Shown here one piece after another: positions 8,686-17,547 of a stretch of DNA of 64,000 nt (its first letter is position 1; each line of letters opens with the position of its first letter). The DNA lies in NCBI GenBank assembly GCA_963605415.1, contig CAVCUL010000009.1:15290-79289 (forward strand), written 5' to 3'. The stretch comes from CAG-217 sp963605415 (lineage in GTDB: Bacteria; Bacillota; Clostridia; Oscillospirales; Acutalibacteraceae). Made by a program: the position numbers and the translations under genes. The notes under the pieces are model-generated. The model made no database searches, had not been told where the DNA came from, and saw only the letters and a list, made by a program, of their open reading frames with translations.

Positions 8686-9825
8686 ATGGATTTGTTGGAA
8701 CTGAGAAAAGAGATCGACCGCATTGACGATCAGCTGATCCCCCTGCTGATGGCGCGTATGGATGTGTCCGAGCAGGTGGCCAAGTACAAGGTGGAGCGGG
8801 GCATTCCCGTGCTCAATGAGGAGCGGGAACGCCAGATCCTGGACGATGTGGCCGAGAAGTGCGGCGACCGGGGCGAGACCATTAAGACGGTATTCGCCGC
8901 CACCATGGATGCCTCCCGTGCGCTGCAGCACAAGATGATGAGCGGCGGCGCCGATTTGCGAAAAGAGGTTACGGCAGCCTTGCAGGACAGCACCCTTGCG
9001 GTGGAGCCCGGCCAGTGCATTGCCTGTGCCGGTGTAGAGGGCGCCTATGCGTCCATTGCGGGCAGTCGCTTGTTCCCCGGTGTGCCCATCAAGTATTATA
9101 AGTATTTTGAGAATGTGTTTGAGGCGGTGGACAAGGGCGAGGCTCGCTACGGTATTATCCCGGTGGAGAACTCCACCGCCGGCAGTGTGCACGAGTCCTA
9201 CGACTTAATCATGAAGTACCGTTTCTATATGGTGGGCGCACGGGACGAGAAGATTGAGCACTGCCTGGCAGCCCACCCGGATACCCGGTATGAAGATGTA
9301 GAGAACATCTACAGTCATCATCAGGCACTGACCCAGTGCAGCAATTTTATTGAGAACTTCGGCTTTACCGGTATTACTTATTCCAATACGGCGGCGGCCG
9401 CCAAGTATGTGGCCCAGTCCGATCGGCGGGATATTGCCGCCATTTGTTCGCCCACTGCGGCAAAAAAATACGGCTTGCAGGTTATGAAACGGGAGATCCA
9501 GAATATCTCTAATAACAGGACCCGGTTCGTTGTGATCTCCAAGGACATGCAGATCAGCAGCGATGCGGATAAGATCTCGCTGATCTTCCGGGTGCCCCAT
9601 ACCACCGGGTCTTTGTACCGGGTGCTGGGCCGCTTCTCCATGGCCGGGCTGAACCTGACCAAGATCGAGAGCCGTCCCATGGGCAACGGCGAATTCAGCT
9701 ATTACTTTTATGTGGATATTATGGGCAGCGTGCGCCGGGATGTGACCCTGGATCTGTTGTGCGCGCTGTCGGACGAGTTGCCGGGCTTTAAGTTCCTGGG
9801 CAACTTCAGAGAGCAGGAGGACTGA
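8686..9825 (+). CDS. pheA: Bifunctional chorismate mutase / prephenate dehydratase
   Basis: The 379-residue fusion converts chorismate to prephenate and then to phenylpyruvate. Residues 1-85 form an AroQ-type all-helical mutase (LRKEIDRIDDQL, then KYKVERGIPV). Residues about 105-285 form the dehydratase domain, with GVEGAYAS, ENSTAGSVHESYDL and NNRTRFVVIS. An ACT domain (about 297-375; HTTGSLYRVLGRF, then ESRP) probably binds phenylalanine for feedback inhibition, as known for the family. A weak AAGGAAAC ribosome binding site precedes the ATG. This is the last clearly aromatic gene in the operon. Confidence 0.96.
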   Translation: MDLLELRKEIDRIDDQLIPLLMARMDVSEQVAKYKVERGIPVLNEERERQILDDVAEKCGDRGETIKTVFAATMDASRALQHKMMSGGADLRKEVTAALQDSTLAVEPGQCIACAGVEGAYASIAGSRLFPGVPIKYYKYFENVFEAVDKGEARYGIIPVENSTAGSVHESYDLIMKYRFYMVGARDEKIEHCLAAHPDTRYEDVENIYSHHQALTQCSNFIENFGFTGITYSNTAAAAKYVAQSDRRDIAAICSPTAAKKYGLQVMKREIQNISNNRTRFVVISKDMQISSDADKISLIFRVPHTTGSLYRVLGRFSMAGLNLTKIESRPMGNGEFSYYFYVDIMGSVRRDVTLDLLCALSDELPGFKFLGNFREQED

Positions 9826-9853
9826 TCCTCCGCAGGCAAGGGAGGCGACGCCA

Positions 9854-10624
9854 TTGAAGCAGCAAAAACGGCACAGAACCAACTTTATCGCCGGTGTGAT
9901 CGCACTGGTGACGCTGGGTCTTTTGGTGCTGCTGTCTGTGGCGCTTTATAAGCATACGGAATTAGAGGTGCGTTTTGACGCGCTGATCAGCTGGCTGCAC
10001 CGGCTGGACGACTCCATTGTAGGGCTGGACTCGGATTTTGAGATCATACTGTGCATTTTTGCCCTGTATATCGCCAAGTGCCAGCTGCCTATTCCCATGG
10101 GAGTGCTGTGCGTGATCTCCGGCGTGGTGTTCCCGCTGGGACCGGCTATGCTCATCAATATGGTGTTCTTGGCCTTCTTCTTTGCGGTCAAGTATGTGGA
10201 GGGCAGCTGGATCGGCGGCGGCTGGGCCGGTATGATCCTGAATATCCGCCAAATGCGCTTTATTCGGGACTGGATCCGCTTTAAGGGCAACGGCAACCCC
10301 TATGTGCTCTTTGTGTCCCGCCTGGTGCCGTCTATTCCGTTGGGTATGGTGTCCAAGTATTACGGCTCCATGCACTACGACTTTTTATACTATATCTGCC
10401 TAAGCCTGCTGGGCTTTGCACCCCGGCTTTATATTTATACCAAGATCGGTACGGCATTGTATAATCCGTTTTCTGCCCGGTTTATTACACTGTTGATGAT
10501 TATTGTGGGCTTTTCCGGTGTGACCAGCATGGCCTTTAATATTTACTACGGTCGGCGATCCCGCCAGATGAACCAAACTCTGCTGCTCTATAGCGAAAAG
10601 GAAAAATATAAAATCGTACTATAA
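9854..10624 (+). CDS. DedA/TVP38 (VTT domain) membrane protein
   Basis: The 256-residue polytopic protein has an N-terminal helix (about 9-30) and further hydrophobic segments at about 60-85, 90-115, 180-200 and 210-230. The VTT motif region RLVPSIPLGMVSKYYG includes the conserved Arg-x-x-P-x-x-P-like turn of the superfamily. Relatives act in lipid scrambling and membrane homeostasis, but substrate cannot be read from sequence. Translation must start at TTG 9854: GGAGG at 9841-9845 is 8 bases upstream and no ATG or GTG lies nearby in frame. It sits 28 bases after pheA and just before galK, so it may belong to the same transcript without a shared pathway. Confidence 0.8.
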   Translation: MKQQKRHRTNFIAGVIALVTLGLLVLLSVALYKHTELEVRFDALISWLHRLDDSIVGLDSDFEIILCIFALYIAKCQLPIPMGVLCVISGVVFPLGPAMLINMVFLAFFFAVKYVEGSWIGGGWAGMILNIRQMRFIRDWIRFKGNGNPYVLFVSRLVPSIPLGMVSKYYGSMHYDFLYYICLSLLGFAPRLYIYTKIGTALYNPFSARFITLLMIIVGFSGVTSMAFNIYYGRRSRQMNQTLLLYSEKEKYKIVL

Positions 10625-10642
10625 CATCAAAGAGGTACCATT

Positions 10643-11923
10643 ATGAATGCACAAGCAATGACGGACAAAATCAAATCCGGTGAACTGGATGACGCTTTTT
10701 ATCGGGTATATGTTACTCGGTCAGAGGTGGAAAAGCAAAAGTGCCGCTACATCGACCTGCTGCAAACCTTTGCGGCGAGCTTTGGCGGTGACCGGGAGGT
10801 GCACCTGATGTCCGCCCCTGGGCGCACGGAAATTTGCGGCAACCATACGGATCATAATCACGGTAAGGTGCTGGCGGCGGCCATTAACCTGGACGCTATT
10901 GCCGTTGCCTCTAAAAATGATACCGGTGTGGTACAGGTTAAATCCGCCGGCCATCAGATGAATGTGGCGGATTTGTCGGACCTGACCCCCAATGCAAACG
11001 CTTTTGGGCATTCCACATCTCTGGTGCGCGGCGTGTCTGCCCGGTTGAAGGATTTGGGCTATACCATCGGCGGCTTTGACGCAGTAACCACCAGCGATGT
11101 AAAAGGTGGCTCCGGATTGTCCTCTTCTGCGGCTTTTGAGGTGCTGCTGGGTACGATTACCTCGTACCTTTATAACGACGGCGGCATCGATCCTGTAACC
11201 ATTGCCAAGGTGGCCCAGTACAGCGAAAATGTGTTCTTCGGCAAGCCCTGCGGTCTGCTGGATCAAATGGCCTCCTCCGTGGGCGCCTTTGTGACCATTG
11301 ATTTTGAGAGCACGCGGGAGCCGGTGATCCAAAAAGTGGATTTTGACTTTACGGCCTCCGGCCACAGCTTGTGTATTGTGGACACCGGCGGCAACCATGC
11401 GGATCTGACCGATGATTATGCGGCCATTCGCAGTGAGATGGAGGCTGTGGCGCACGCCATGGGCAAGTCCGTGCTGCGCCAGGTGCCTTACGAAGCGTTC
11501 TTTGCTGCTCTGCCGGAGCTGCAAACCAAGGTCAGCGATCGCGCGCTGATCCGTGCGATTCATTTTTATAACGACAACCGTCGGGTGGAGGACGCAGTTT
11601 CCTGCCTGGAGCAGGGGAATTTTGACGGCTTTTTGGCAGATATTAACGCCTCCGGCCGCTCCTCCTTTATGTATAACCAAAATGTGTTTACCACCAAGAA
11701 TCCTACGGATCAGCGGTTGAGCCTGGCCCTGGCCATCAGCGGTCAGGTATTAGGCGATCGGGGCGCTTACCGGGTGCACGGCGGCGGCTTTGCAGGGACC
11801 ATTCAGGCATTTGTGCCGGATGATCTGCTGGAGCAGTACCGCCAGGTGCTGGAGAGCGTGTTCGGAGAGGGCACCTGCCATGTGCTGCAGGTGCGTCCGA
11901 TTGGCGGCGCCTGCCTGGCTTGA
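10643..11923 (+). CDS. galK: Galactokinase (GHMP kinase)
   Basis: The 426-residue protein phosphorylates alpha-D-galactose at C1 in the Leloir pathway. The galactokinase signature is clear (APGRTEICGNHTDHNHG, near residue 57), followed by the GHMP ATP-binding loop GGSGLSSSAAFE and the motif CGLLDQMASS. The C-terminal GHMP motif is RVHGGGFAGTI. It is longer at the N-terminus than the E. coli enzyme by about 35 residues, as in many clostridial homologues. No galT or galE is adjacent. The ATG at 10643 has AGAGG nine bases upstream. Confidence 0.93.
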   Translation: MNAQAMTDKIKSGELDDAFYRVYVTRSEVEKQKCRYIDLLQTFAASFGGDREVHLMSAPGRTEICGNHTDHNHGKVLAAAINLDAIAVASKNDTGVVQVKSAGHQMNVADLSDLTPNANAFGHSTSLVRGVSARLKDLGYTIGGFDAVTTSDVKGGSGLSSSAAFEVLLGTITSYLYNDGGIDPVTIAKVAQYSENVFFGKPCGLLDQMASSVGAFVTIDFESTREPVIQKVDFDFTASGHSLCIVDTGGNHADLTDDYAAIRSEMEAVAHAMGKSVLRQVPYEAFFAALPELQTKVSDRALIRAIHFYNDNRRVEDAVSCLEQGNFDGFLADINASGRSSFMYNQNVFTTKNPTDQRLSLALAISGQVLGDRGAYRVHGGGFAGTIQAFVPDDLLEQYRQVLESVFGEGTCHVLQVRPIGGACLA

Positions 11924-11954
11924 CGGCGTACCGTGTGAAAGAGGAGAAAAACAG

Positions 11955-12911
11955 ATGAAGTATGTATTTATTGTGAACCCGGTGTCCGGCCATAAGGATA
12001 AGGAGGCGATCTTCAGTCGTATTCGCTCTGCTTTTCGGCTGATTGACGACGAGATGATTGTGGAAGAGACGGACCATGCCGGCCATGCACGGGAGATTGC
12101 TGCGGCTTATGCTGCAAAATACGGCGACCAATGCGTAATTGTCAGTTGCGGTGGCGATGGTACTGTGCACGAGATTGCCAACGGTCTGGCGCATACCCCA
12201 ACGCCTATGATGCTGCTGCCTCTGGGTACCGGTAACGATTTTGCCAAGAAAGTCTATGGCACTAAGAAGATCAATGTGGAGAATGTGATCAAATCCTTTG
12301 GCCTGTACTCCGGCAAGTTGAATTATACGGTGGAGCCGCTGGATCTGATCGACTATAACGGTGAAAAGTGTATCAATGTGATGAGTTACGGCCTGGACAC
12401 CAAGGTGGAGACCATCGGCCGCAAGATCGCCGGTAAAATTCCCGCACTGGGCCACCAGGCGTACAATATTGCCGTGGTGCCTGTGATGATGCAGCCTCTG
12501 CGCTACCACATTAACGCTGAACTGGATTGCATTGATGAAGACGGCAAGCCTTATAAGATCCATCGGGAGAATATGGAGTACGCTCTGTTTGCCATCTGCA
12601 ATGCCAGCTATTACGGTGGTGGCTTTTGTCCGGCACCCAATAGCAAGTTGGACGATGGCCTGCTGGACTTTACTTATGTGGATCCGCTGAGCTTGGCCAA
12701 GGCGGTGCCTATTGTGCCTCGCTACAGCGCCGGTACAGCCACTGCGTACGCACCGGATGTGGTGCACTCCGGTTACACCGTTGGCGGCCGTTTCTGGTCT
12801 GTGGACGATCGGCCGCTTTTGGGCAACTGCGACGGCGAAAACTTTGATTATACGGAAGTGCGTTTTCAAGTGGAGAAGCACGCGATGCGTATTTGTCGCA
12901 TTAAGGAATAA
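11955..12911 (+). CDS. Diacylglycerol kinase / YegS-BmrU family lipid kinase
   Basis: The 318-residue soluble lipid kinase has the DAGK catalytic motifs VNPVSGHKDK at the N-terminus, SCGGDGTVHEI near residue 66 and PLGTGNDFAKK near 91, and a C-terminal half typical of the family (NASYYGGGF, DDGLLDF). It probably phosphorylates diacylglycerol to phosphatidic acid, recycling lipid released by cell-envelope polymer synthesis; a different lipid substrate is possible. The ATG at 11955 is preceded by AGAGGAG. A perfect terminator follows directly, ending the run of genes that began at tyrA. Confidence 0.88.
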   Translation: MKYVFIVNPVSGHKDKEAIFSRIRSAFRLIDDEMIVEETDHAGHAREIAAAYAAKYGDQCVIVSCGGDGTVHEIANGLAHTPTPMMLLPLGTGNDFAKKVYGTKKINVENVIKSFGLYSGKLNYTVEPLDLIDYNGEKCINVMSYGLDTKVETIGRKIAGKIPALGHQAYNIAVVPVMMQPLRYHINAELDCIDEDGKPYKIHRENMEYALFAICNASYYGGGFCPAPNSKLDDGLLDFTYVDPLSLAKAVPIVPRYSAGTATAYAPDVVHSGYTVGGRFWSVDDRPLLGNCDGENFDYTEVRFQVEKHAMRICRIKE

Positions 12912-12922
12912 CAAAAAAAGAA

Positions 12923-12952
12923 CAGCCGCTGCATAACGCAGCGGCTGCTTTT
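12923..12952 (+). terminator. Intrinsic terminator after the lipid kinase gene
   Basis: A perfect 10-bp stem (12923-12932 with 12938-12947) closes a 5-base loop, then CTTTT. The A-run before the stem may let it also act on the opposing small gene. Confidence 0.88.
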
Positions 12953-12980
12953 GTATGTTTATGTATTTGCTCTCGTTCTC

Positions 12981-13115
12981 TTAGCGCAGCACGGCAAAGC
13001 CCAGGTCGATAACGCCGCCTAAGACGCGGCTGGTGCGGTGCATGCCCAAAGTCTCGGTGATCCACAGGATCACCAGCGCCACCAAGATGGCTATAATCAA
13101 GGTTTGTTCCGTCAT
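12981..13115 (-). CDS. Tiny single-span membrane protein (44 aa)
   Basis: On the minus strand an ATG at 13115 is preceded by the near-ideal ribosome binding site AAAAGGAGG with 7-base spacing, and by a good promoter (13143-13170). The product starts MTEQTLIIAILVALVILWI, a hydrophobic helix of about 18 residues, followed by a short polar tail with HRTSR and a second mildly hydrophobic stretch (GGVIDLGFAVL). No family is recognised. It shares an intergenic region with the divergent oadG-oadB genes; whether it works with that membrane complex is open. The complete set of expression signals makes it a likely real gene. Confidence 0.65.
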   Translation of the reverse strand: MTEQTLIIAILVALVILWITETLGMHRTSRVLGGVIDLGFAVLR

Positions 13116-13142
13116 AAGTCCGCCTCCTTTTGATACACTATC

Positions 13143-13170
13143 ATTATATACGATCTTAAAAATAAATCAA
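13143..13170 (-). promoter_or_regulatory. Predicted promoter for the 44-aa membrane protein
   Basis: Reading the minus strand, TTGATT (13170-13165) and TATAAT (13148-13143) are separated by 16 bases. Confidence 0.7.
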
Positions 13171-13238
13171 GACTTTCCGGCGGATTTTATACAGTTTGAC
13201 GAAGTTTTGCGATTTTTTTCTTTCTGCTGCAAAAAACA

Positions 13239-13267
13239 TTGCTTTTGCGCCGCTTTTGATTTATAAT
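13239..13267 (+). promoter_or_regulatory. Predicted promoter for oadG-oadB
   Basis: TTGCTT (13239-13244) and TATAAT (13262-13267) are separated by 17 bases, 38 bases before the oadG ATG. The rest of the interval 13116-13305 is AT-rich and holds only the two divergent promoters. Confidence 0.72.
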
Positions 13268-13305
13268 ATCTTTAATTTGGAATATTGTAACTGGAGGTTA
13301 ATCAG

Positions 13306-13752
13306 ATGAACCCGTTATCTTCAATTCTGCTGGCGGCTACCGGTATTACGCCGGACCGTAGTGCTACCTTTACCAGCACGGTGGTGATCGCCGGCATTGT
13401 GATCGTTCTGGGTATTTTGGTGCTGCTGATCTTTGTGTTTAAGGCATTCGGCGCCATTGTGCACGGGGCAGAGTCCCGCAGTAAGAAGAAAAAGTTAAAG
13501 GCTATGGAGAACCAGGTGACCGTGGCTTCCGCACCCGCTGCACCGGCTGCCAAGGCGGCGCCTGCCGCACCTGCCCCGGTGGTGGAGAGCGGGATTCCCG
13601 GCGAGGTGGTGGCTGTGATTGCAGCGGCCGTTGCGGCCAGTGAAGGCCCCGGCGCTGTGGTACAGAGCGTGCGCCGTGTGCGTCCCAATCCGGTGGGCGT
13701 GCGCAATCCCTGGGCGGCTGCCGCTGTGGCAGAGAACACACGCCCGTTTTAA
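13306..13752 (+). CDS. oadG: Sodium-pump decarboxylase gamma-type subunit (OadG family)
   Basis: The 148-residue protein has one membrane helix at about residues 24-48 followed by a basic stop-transfer run (SRSKKKKLK), an Ala/Pro-rich linker (about 75-95) and a C-terminal region ending NPWAAAAVAENTRPF. In oxaloacetate and methylmalonyl-CoA decarboxylase pumps the gamma chain assembles alpha and beta subunits. The C-terminal part has the weakly conserved look of clostridial OadG proteins but no biotin-attachment motif. TGGAGG precedes the ATG at 13306. It is followed 13 bases later by the beta subunit. No carboxyltransferase alpha chain or biotin carrier is in the window, so the pump's substrate is not defined here. 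Confidence 0.78.
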   Translation: MNPLSSILLAATGITPDRSATFTSTVVIAGIVIVLGILVLLIFVFKAFGAIVHGAESRSKKKKLKAMENQVTVASAPAAPAAKAAPAAPAPVVESGIPGEVVAVIAAAVAASEGPGAVVQSVRRVRPNPVGVRNPWAAAAVAENTRPF

Positions 13753-13765
13753 CGGAGGTATATGA

Positions 13766-14986
13766 ATGAGTGAGATTTTAAGAGGGGTTTGGGAGGTCAT
13801 TGTACAGATCTTCGTCAACTCCGGTTACGCCTATTTCTTTACAGCGGAGGGCGGCTTTAAGAACGCCATTATGCTGGTGGTCGCTTTTGTTTTCCTGTAT
13901 TTGGGTATCAAGAAGGGCTTTGAGCCGCTGCTGATGATCCCCATCGCCTTTGGTATGCTGCTGGCCAATATTCCCGGCGCCAACCTGGCGGTGCATTACT
14001 CCAGTATTCACGAGTTTATCGACCTGATGGCCGGCCGATTGACGGACGCTTCCGGCACCGTGCTCAGTCCCGGATTGCTGGACTTTCTGTATTTCGGCGT
14101 AAAGGCGGGTATTTATCCCCCCCTGATCTTTATGGGTATTGGTGCGATGACGGATTTTGCGCCGCTGATCGCCAACCCCACCAGCTTTATTTTGGGCGCT
14201 GCTGCCCAGCTGGGTATTTTCTTTACCTATGTTGGTGCCATTTTGCTGGGCTTTACTCCGGAGCAGGCCGGTTCCATCGGTATCATCGGCGGTGCGGACG
14301 GCCCCACGGCGATTTTCGTTACTTCTCAGTTGGCACCGGAGCTTTTGGGTACTATTGCCGTTGCGGCGTACTCGTACATGGCTCTTGTACCCATCATTCA
14401 ACCGCCGATTATGCGCGCGCTGACCACCAAGAAAGAGCGCAGCGTGGTGATGGGCAATCTGCGTCCTGTTTCTAAGTTGGAGAAGATTTTGTTCCCCATT
14501 TTGGTTACGGTGATCGTGTCTTTGTTGCTGCCGGATGCCGCTTCCCTGGTGGGTATGCTGATGTTCGGTAACCTGCTGAAAGAGAGCGGCCAAACGGAGC
14601 GTATCGCCAAGGCTGCCCAGAACGAGTTGATGAATATTATTACCATTCTGCTGGGTCTGTCTGTGGGCGCAACCACTTCTGCGGACAAGTTCCTGAACTG
14701 GAATACCTTGAAGATTGTGCTGCTGGGACTGATTGCCTTCTCTGTGGGTACTGCAGGCGGCGTGCTCTTCGGTAAGCTGATGTACATCTTTACCAAGGGC
14801 AAGGTCAATCCGCTGATCGGCTCTGCCGGCGTTTCTGCTGTTCCCATGGCTGCCCGTGTAAGCCAAAAGGTGGGTCAGAAGGAGAACCCCTCCAACTTCC
14901 TGCTGATGCATGCCATGGGCCCCAATGTGTCCGGCGTAATCGGTTCTGCCGTTGCGGCAGGTATTTTGCTGACCTTGCTGAAGTAA
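13766..14986 (+). CDS. oadB: Sodium ion-translocating decarboxylase beta subunit
   Basis: This 406-residue polytopic protein carries the hallmark of the family, GIIGGADGPTAIFVTS near residue 174, which contains the Asp and neighbouring residues implicated in Na+ transport and carboxybiotin decarboxylation. About ten hydrophobic helices span the chain, and ASADK-like and SAAVSAVPM-like conserved loops are visible as TTSADKFLN and SAGVSAVPMAAR. It couples decarboxylation of a biotin-bound carboxyl group to export of Na+. AACGGAGG lies just upstream of the ATG. A strong terminator follows. The partner alpha subunit must be encoded elsewhere. Confidence 0.94.
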   Translation: MSEILRGVWEVIVQIFVNSGYAYFFTAEGGFKNAIMLVVAFVFLYLGIKKGFEPLLMIPIAFGMLLANIPGANLAVHYSSIHEFIDLMAGRLTDASGTVLSPGLLDFLYFGVKAGIYPPLIFMGIGAMTDFAPLIANPTSFILGAAAQLGIFFTYVGAILLGFTPEQAGSIGIIGGADGPTAIFVTSQLAPELLGTIAVAAYSYMALVPIIQPPIMRALTTKKERSVVMGNLRPVSKLEKILFPILVTVIVSLLLPDAASLVGMLMFGNLLKESGQTERIAKAAQNELMNIITILLGLSVGATTSADKFLNWNTLKIVLLGLIAFSVGTAGGVLFGKLMYIFTKGKVNPLIGSAGVSAVPMAARVSQKVGQKENPSNFLLMHAMGPNVSGVIGSAVAAGILLTLLK

Positions 14987-15010
14987 TCGGATTGTAATTT
15001 TCGGGTGATG

Positions 15011-15039
15011 AATCCGGCAGGTACTTCCTGCCGGATTTT
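15011..15039 (+). terminator. Intrinsic terminator after oadB
   Basis: A perfect 11-bp stem (15011-15021 with 15027-15037) closes a 5-base loop and runs into TTT; a further T-run is at 15044-15049. Confidence 0.85.
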
Positions 15040-15082
15040 GCACCCTTTTTGTTTGTGATTTTTTAGATACGGAGGAATATCC

Positions 15083-17281
15083 ATGGCACTTAACCAAATG
15101 CAGCAGCAGGCGGTGCAGCACACCGAGGGACCCTTGCTGATCCTGGCCGGGGCCGGCAGCGGCAAGACCACTGTGCTGGTCAACCGGGTGCAGCATATTA
15201 TTGCCGACGGCTACGCCCTGCCCTGGCAGGTGCTGGCCATTACCTTTACCAATAAGGCAGCAGGGGAGATCCGCCAGCGACTGGCAGACGCCATCGGCCC
15301 GGAGGCGGAGTCCATTTGGGCCCATACTTTCCACTCCTGCTGTGCGCGCATTTTGCGCCGGTTTGGGGAGCGTCTGGGCTATACCAACCACTTTACAATT
15401 TATGACACGGACGACAGCAAGCGGGTGATGAAGCAGTGCCAGCGCCAGCTGGGCATTGACGACAAATTCCTGAACCACCGGGCCATTTTGTCGGAGATCA
15501 GCAACGCCAAGGACGCTTTGATCGGTCCCCAGGAGTACCGGGCCACCGTGGGCGCGGACTTCCGCAAGGGCAAGATCGCCGAGTGCTATGCCCTCTATCA
15601 AAAGGAGCTGCTGGCGGCGGACGCCATGGACTTTGACGATATGATCTACAACACCGTGCAGCTGCTGCGGGAGAATGACGATGTGCTGGAGCTGTACCAA
15701 AACCAGTTCCGCTATGTGATGGTAGACGAGTACCAGGACACCAACCACGCCCAGTATGTGCTCACCTCGCTGCTGGCGGACAAGTTTAAGAATATTTGTG
15801 TGGTGGGTGATGATGACCAGTCCATTTACCGCTTTCGCGGCGCCACCATTGAGAATATTTTGTCCTTTGAGCAGCATTATAAGAACGCCACGGTGATCCG
15901 CCTGGAGCAGAACTACCGCTCCACCCAGAATATTTTGGACGGCGCCAACGCAGTGATCGCCAATAACAAAAATCGAAAGGGCAAGCGTCTGTGGACGGAC
16001 GCGGGCGCCGGCAGCAAGATCATTCTGAACACCACCCAAAACGAGGCGGACGAGTCTGCCTTTATCGTGGAGGAAATTCTAAAGAATGTAAAGGCCGGGC
16101 GCAAAATGAGCGACCACGCGGTGCTGTACCGGATGAACGCTCAGTCCCGGAATATCGAAATTGCCCTGACCAAAAGCGGCGTGCCTCACAAGGTCATTGG
16201 CGGCAACCGCTTCTTTGATCGCAAGGAAATCAAGGATATGACCGCCTACTTTGCGCTGATTAACAACCCGGCGGACACGGTGCGCTTGCAGCGCATTATC
16301 AATGTGCCCAAGCGGGGGATCGGCGCCACTATGGTCAGCCATATTACGGAGATCGCCACCGGGCTGGGGATCTCTGCCTTTGAGGTGTGCCAGCGGGCGG
16401 ACGAGTTCCAAAAAACCGCTCGCAGCGCCCAAAAACTCAAGGATTTTGCCGCCCAGATTACATACTTCCAGCGCTGCCTGGAGGACGGTATGCTCCTGAG
16501 CGATCTGCTCCAGGAGATTTTGGAAAAGACCAAGTACACCGACTATCTCCAGGAGGACGACCCGGAGAAGTACGAGGATCGGCTGAACAATATCAAGGAG
16601 CTTTCCTCCATGTTCATTAAGTACCAGGAGGAGAACGAGGACTTTGAGCTGTCCGACTTTTTGGAGGATGTGGCGCTGGTGTCCGATATTGACTCCTACA
16701 ACGACGATGAGGACTCTGTGGTGCTGATGACTCTGCACTCCGCCAAGGGCCTGGAATTCCCGGTGGTGTTTATCCCCGGTATGGAGGAGGGTATCTTCCC
16801 CGGCAGCCAGGCGATGTACAGCGAGGAGGAGCTGGAGGAGGAGCGCCGCCTGGCCTATGTGGGCATTACCCGAGCGCGGGAAAAGCTCTATTTGGTCAAC
16901 GCCCGCCAGCGTATGCTTTACGGCACCACCAACCGGAATATGCCCTCCCGCTTTTTGCGCGAGATCCCGGAGCAGGTGACGGAAGATGTGACCGTTCAGT
17001 CCTTCCGCAACCATGCGGGCTTTACCGGCGCCAAGGTGGGGCAGCAGACCCAAAAGAGCAGCTACGCCCACAAGTTCGGCGGCGCCAAGACCGCCAAGGC
17101 TGCCCCGGCAGCCACCGGTGTGACCTATGCTGTGGGCGATACGGTGCGCCACAAGACCTTTGGCACCGGCGTGGTATTGTCCACCCAGCCTATGGGCAAC
17201 GATACCCTTTTAGAGGTGGCCTTTGACCGTGCGGGCACCAAGAAGTTGATGGCCAATTTCGCCCGGATGGAGAAGGTGTAA
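15083..17281 (+). CDS. pcrA: ATP-dependent DNA helicase, UvrD/PcrA type
   Basis: The 732-residue superfamily 1 helicase has all expected motifs: Walker A GAGSGKTTVL near residue 24, Ia TFTNKAAGEI, II VDEYQDTN, III DDDQSIYRFRGA, IV RLEQNYRS, V MTLHSAKGLEFPVVF and VI AYVGITRAREKLYL. The C-terminus (about 680-732; VGDTVRHKTFGTGVV) is the Tudor-like domain by which PcrA contacts RNA polymerase. It acts in nucleotide excision repair, plasmid replication and clearing of transcription-replication conflicts. GGAGG precedes the ATG at 15083. It is slightly longer than typical PcrA N-terminally complete forms and shows no truncation. Confidence 0.95.
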   Translation: MALNQMQQQAVQHTEGPLLILAGAGSGKTTVLVNRVQHIIADGYALPWQVLAITFTNKAAGEIRQRLADAIGPEAESIWAHTFHSCCARILRRFGERLGYTNHFTIYDTDDSKRVMKQCQRQLGIDDKFLNHRAILSEISNAKDALIGPQEYRATVGADFRKGKIAECYALYQKELLAADAMDFDDMIYNTVQLLRENDDVLELYQNQFRYVMVDEYQDTNHAQYVLTSLLADKFKNICVVGDDDQSIYRFRGATIENILSFEQHYKNATVIRLEQNYRSTQNILDGANAVIANNKNRKGKRLWTDAGAGSKIILNTTQNEADESAFIVEEILKNVKAGRKMSDHAVLYRMNAQSRNIEIALTKSGVPHKVIGGNRFFDRKEIKDMTAYFALINNPADTVRLQRIINVPKRGIGATMVSHITEIATGLGISAFEVCQRADEFQKTARSAQKLKDFAAQITYFQRCLEDGMLLSDLLQEILEKTKYTDYLQEDDPEKYEDRLNNIKELSSMFIKYQEENEDFELSDFLEDVALVSDIDSYNDDEDSVVLMTLHSAKGLEFPVVFIPGMEEGIFPGSQAMYSEEELEEERRLAYVGITRAREKLYLVNARQRMLYGTTNRNMPSRFLREIPEQVTEDVTVQSFRNHAGFTGAKVGQQTQKSSYAHKFGGAKTAKAAPAATGVTYAVGDTVRHKTFGTGVVLSTQPMGNDTLLEVAFDRAGTKKLMANFARMEKV

Positions 17282-17370
17282 AGGCATTTGACACGAAAAA
17301 ATGTCACAATCCCTCCGTCTGCTCGTAAACGCGCAGCCACCACCTAACCGGTGCCCGTCCCCTCTGTCGC

Positions 17371-17476
17371 TGCGCGACATCTCCCCGCACTGCGGGGAGT
17401 CACCCTTTACAAGGGAGGCAAAGCGGTTGCAAAAACCACGCCCCCCTTGCAAAGGGGGGAAGAGCGGCGTAGCCGC
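17371..17476. repeat. Palindrome-rich intergenic repeat element
   Basis: The stretch holds three short perfect palindromes in a row: a 9-bp stem with one-base loop (17381-17389/17391-17399), an 8-bp C/G-run stem (17441-17448/17452-17459) and a 5-bp stem (17464-17468/17472-17476), plus a CCCTT..AAGGG pair (17403-17407/17411-17415). The text resembles non-coding repeats that recur between genes in gut Ruminococcaceae; that recollection cannot be checked within one copy. No gene is seen between 17282 and 17624. Confidence 0.5.
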
Positions 17477-17515
17477 AGGGGGGATTGCGCCAGAGGCGAA
17501 ACAAAATACGCGAAT

Positions 17516-17546
17516 AATACCACTCTTTTACAGGGTGGTATTTTTT
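17516..17546 (+). terminator. Probable intrinsic terminator
   Basis: An 8-bp stem (17516-17523 with 17535-17542) with an 11-base loop runs into six T (17541-17546). It could end transcription from pcrA before the padR promoter. Confidence 0.55.
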
Positions 17547-17547
17547 G

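Noticed and set aside
13778..16039. 753-codon minus-strand frame across oadB and pcrA
   Set aside because: It spans two well-identified plus-strand genes, a terminator and a promoter, and reads as His/Gln-rich nonsense.
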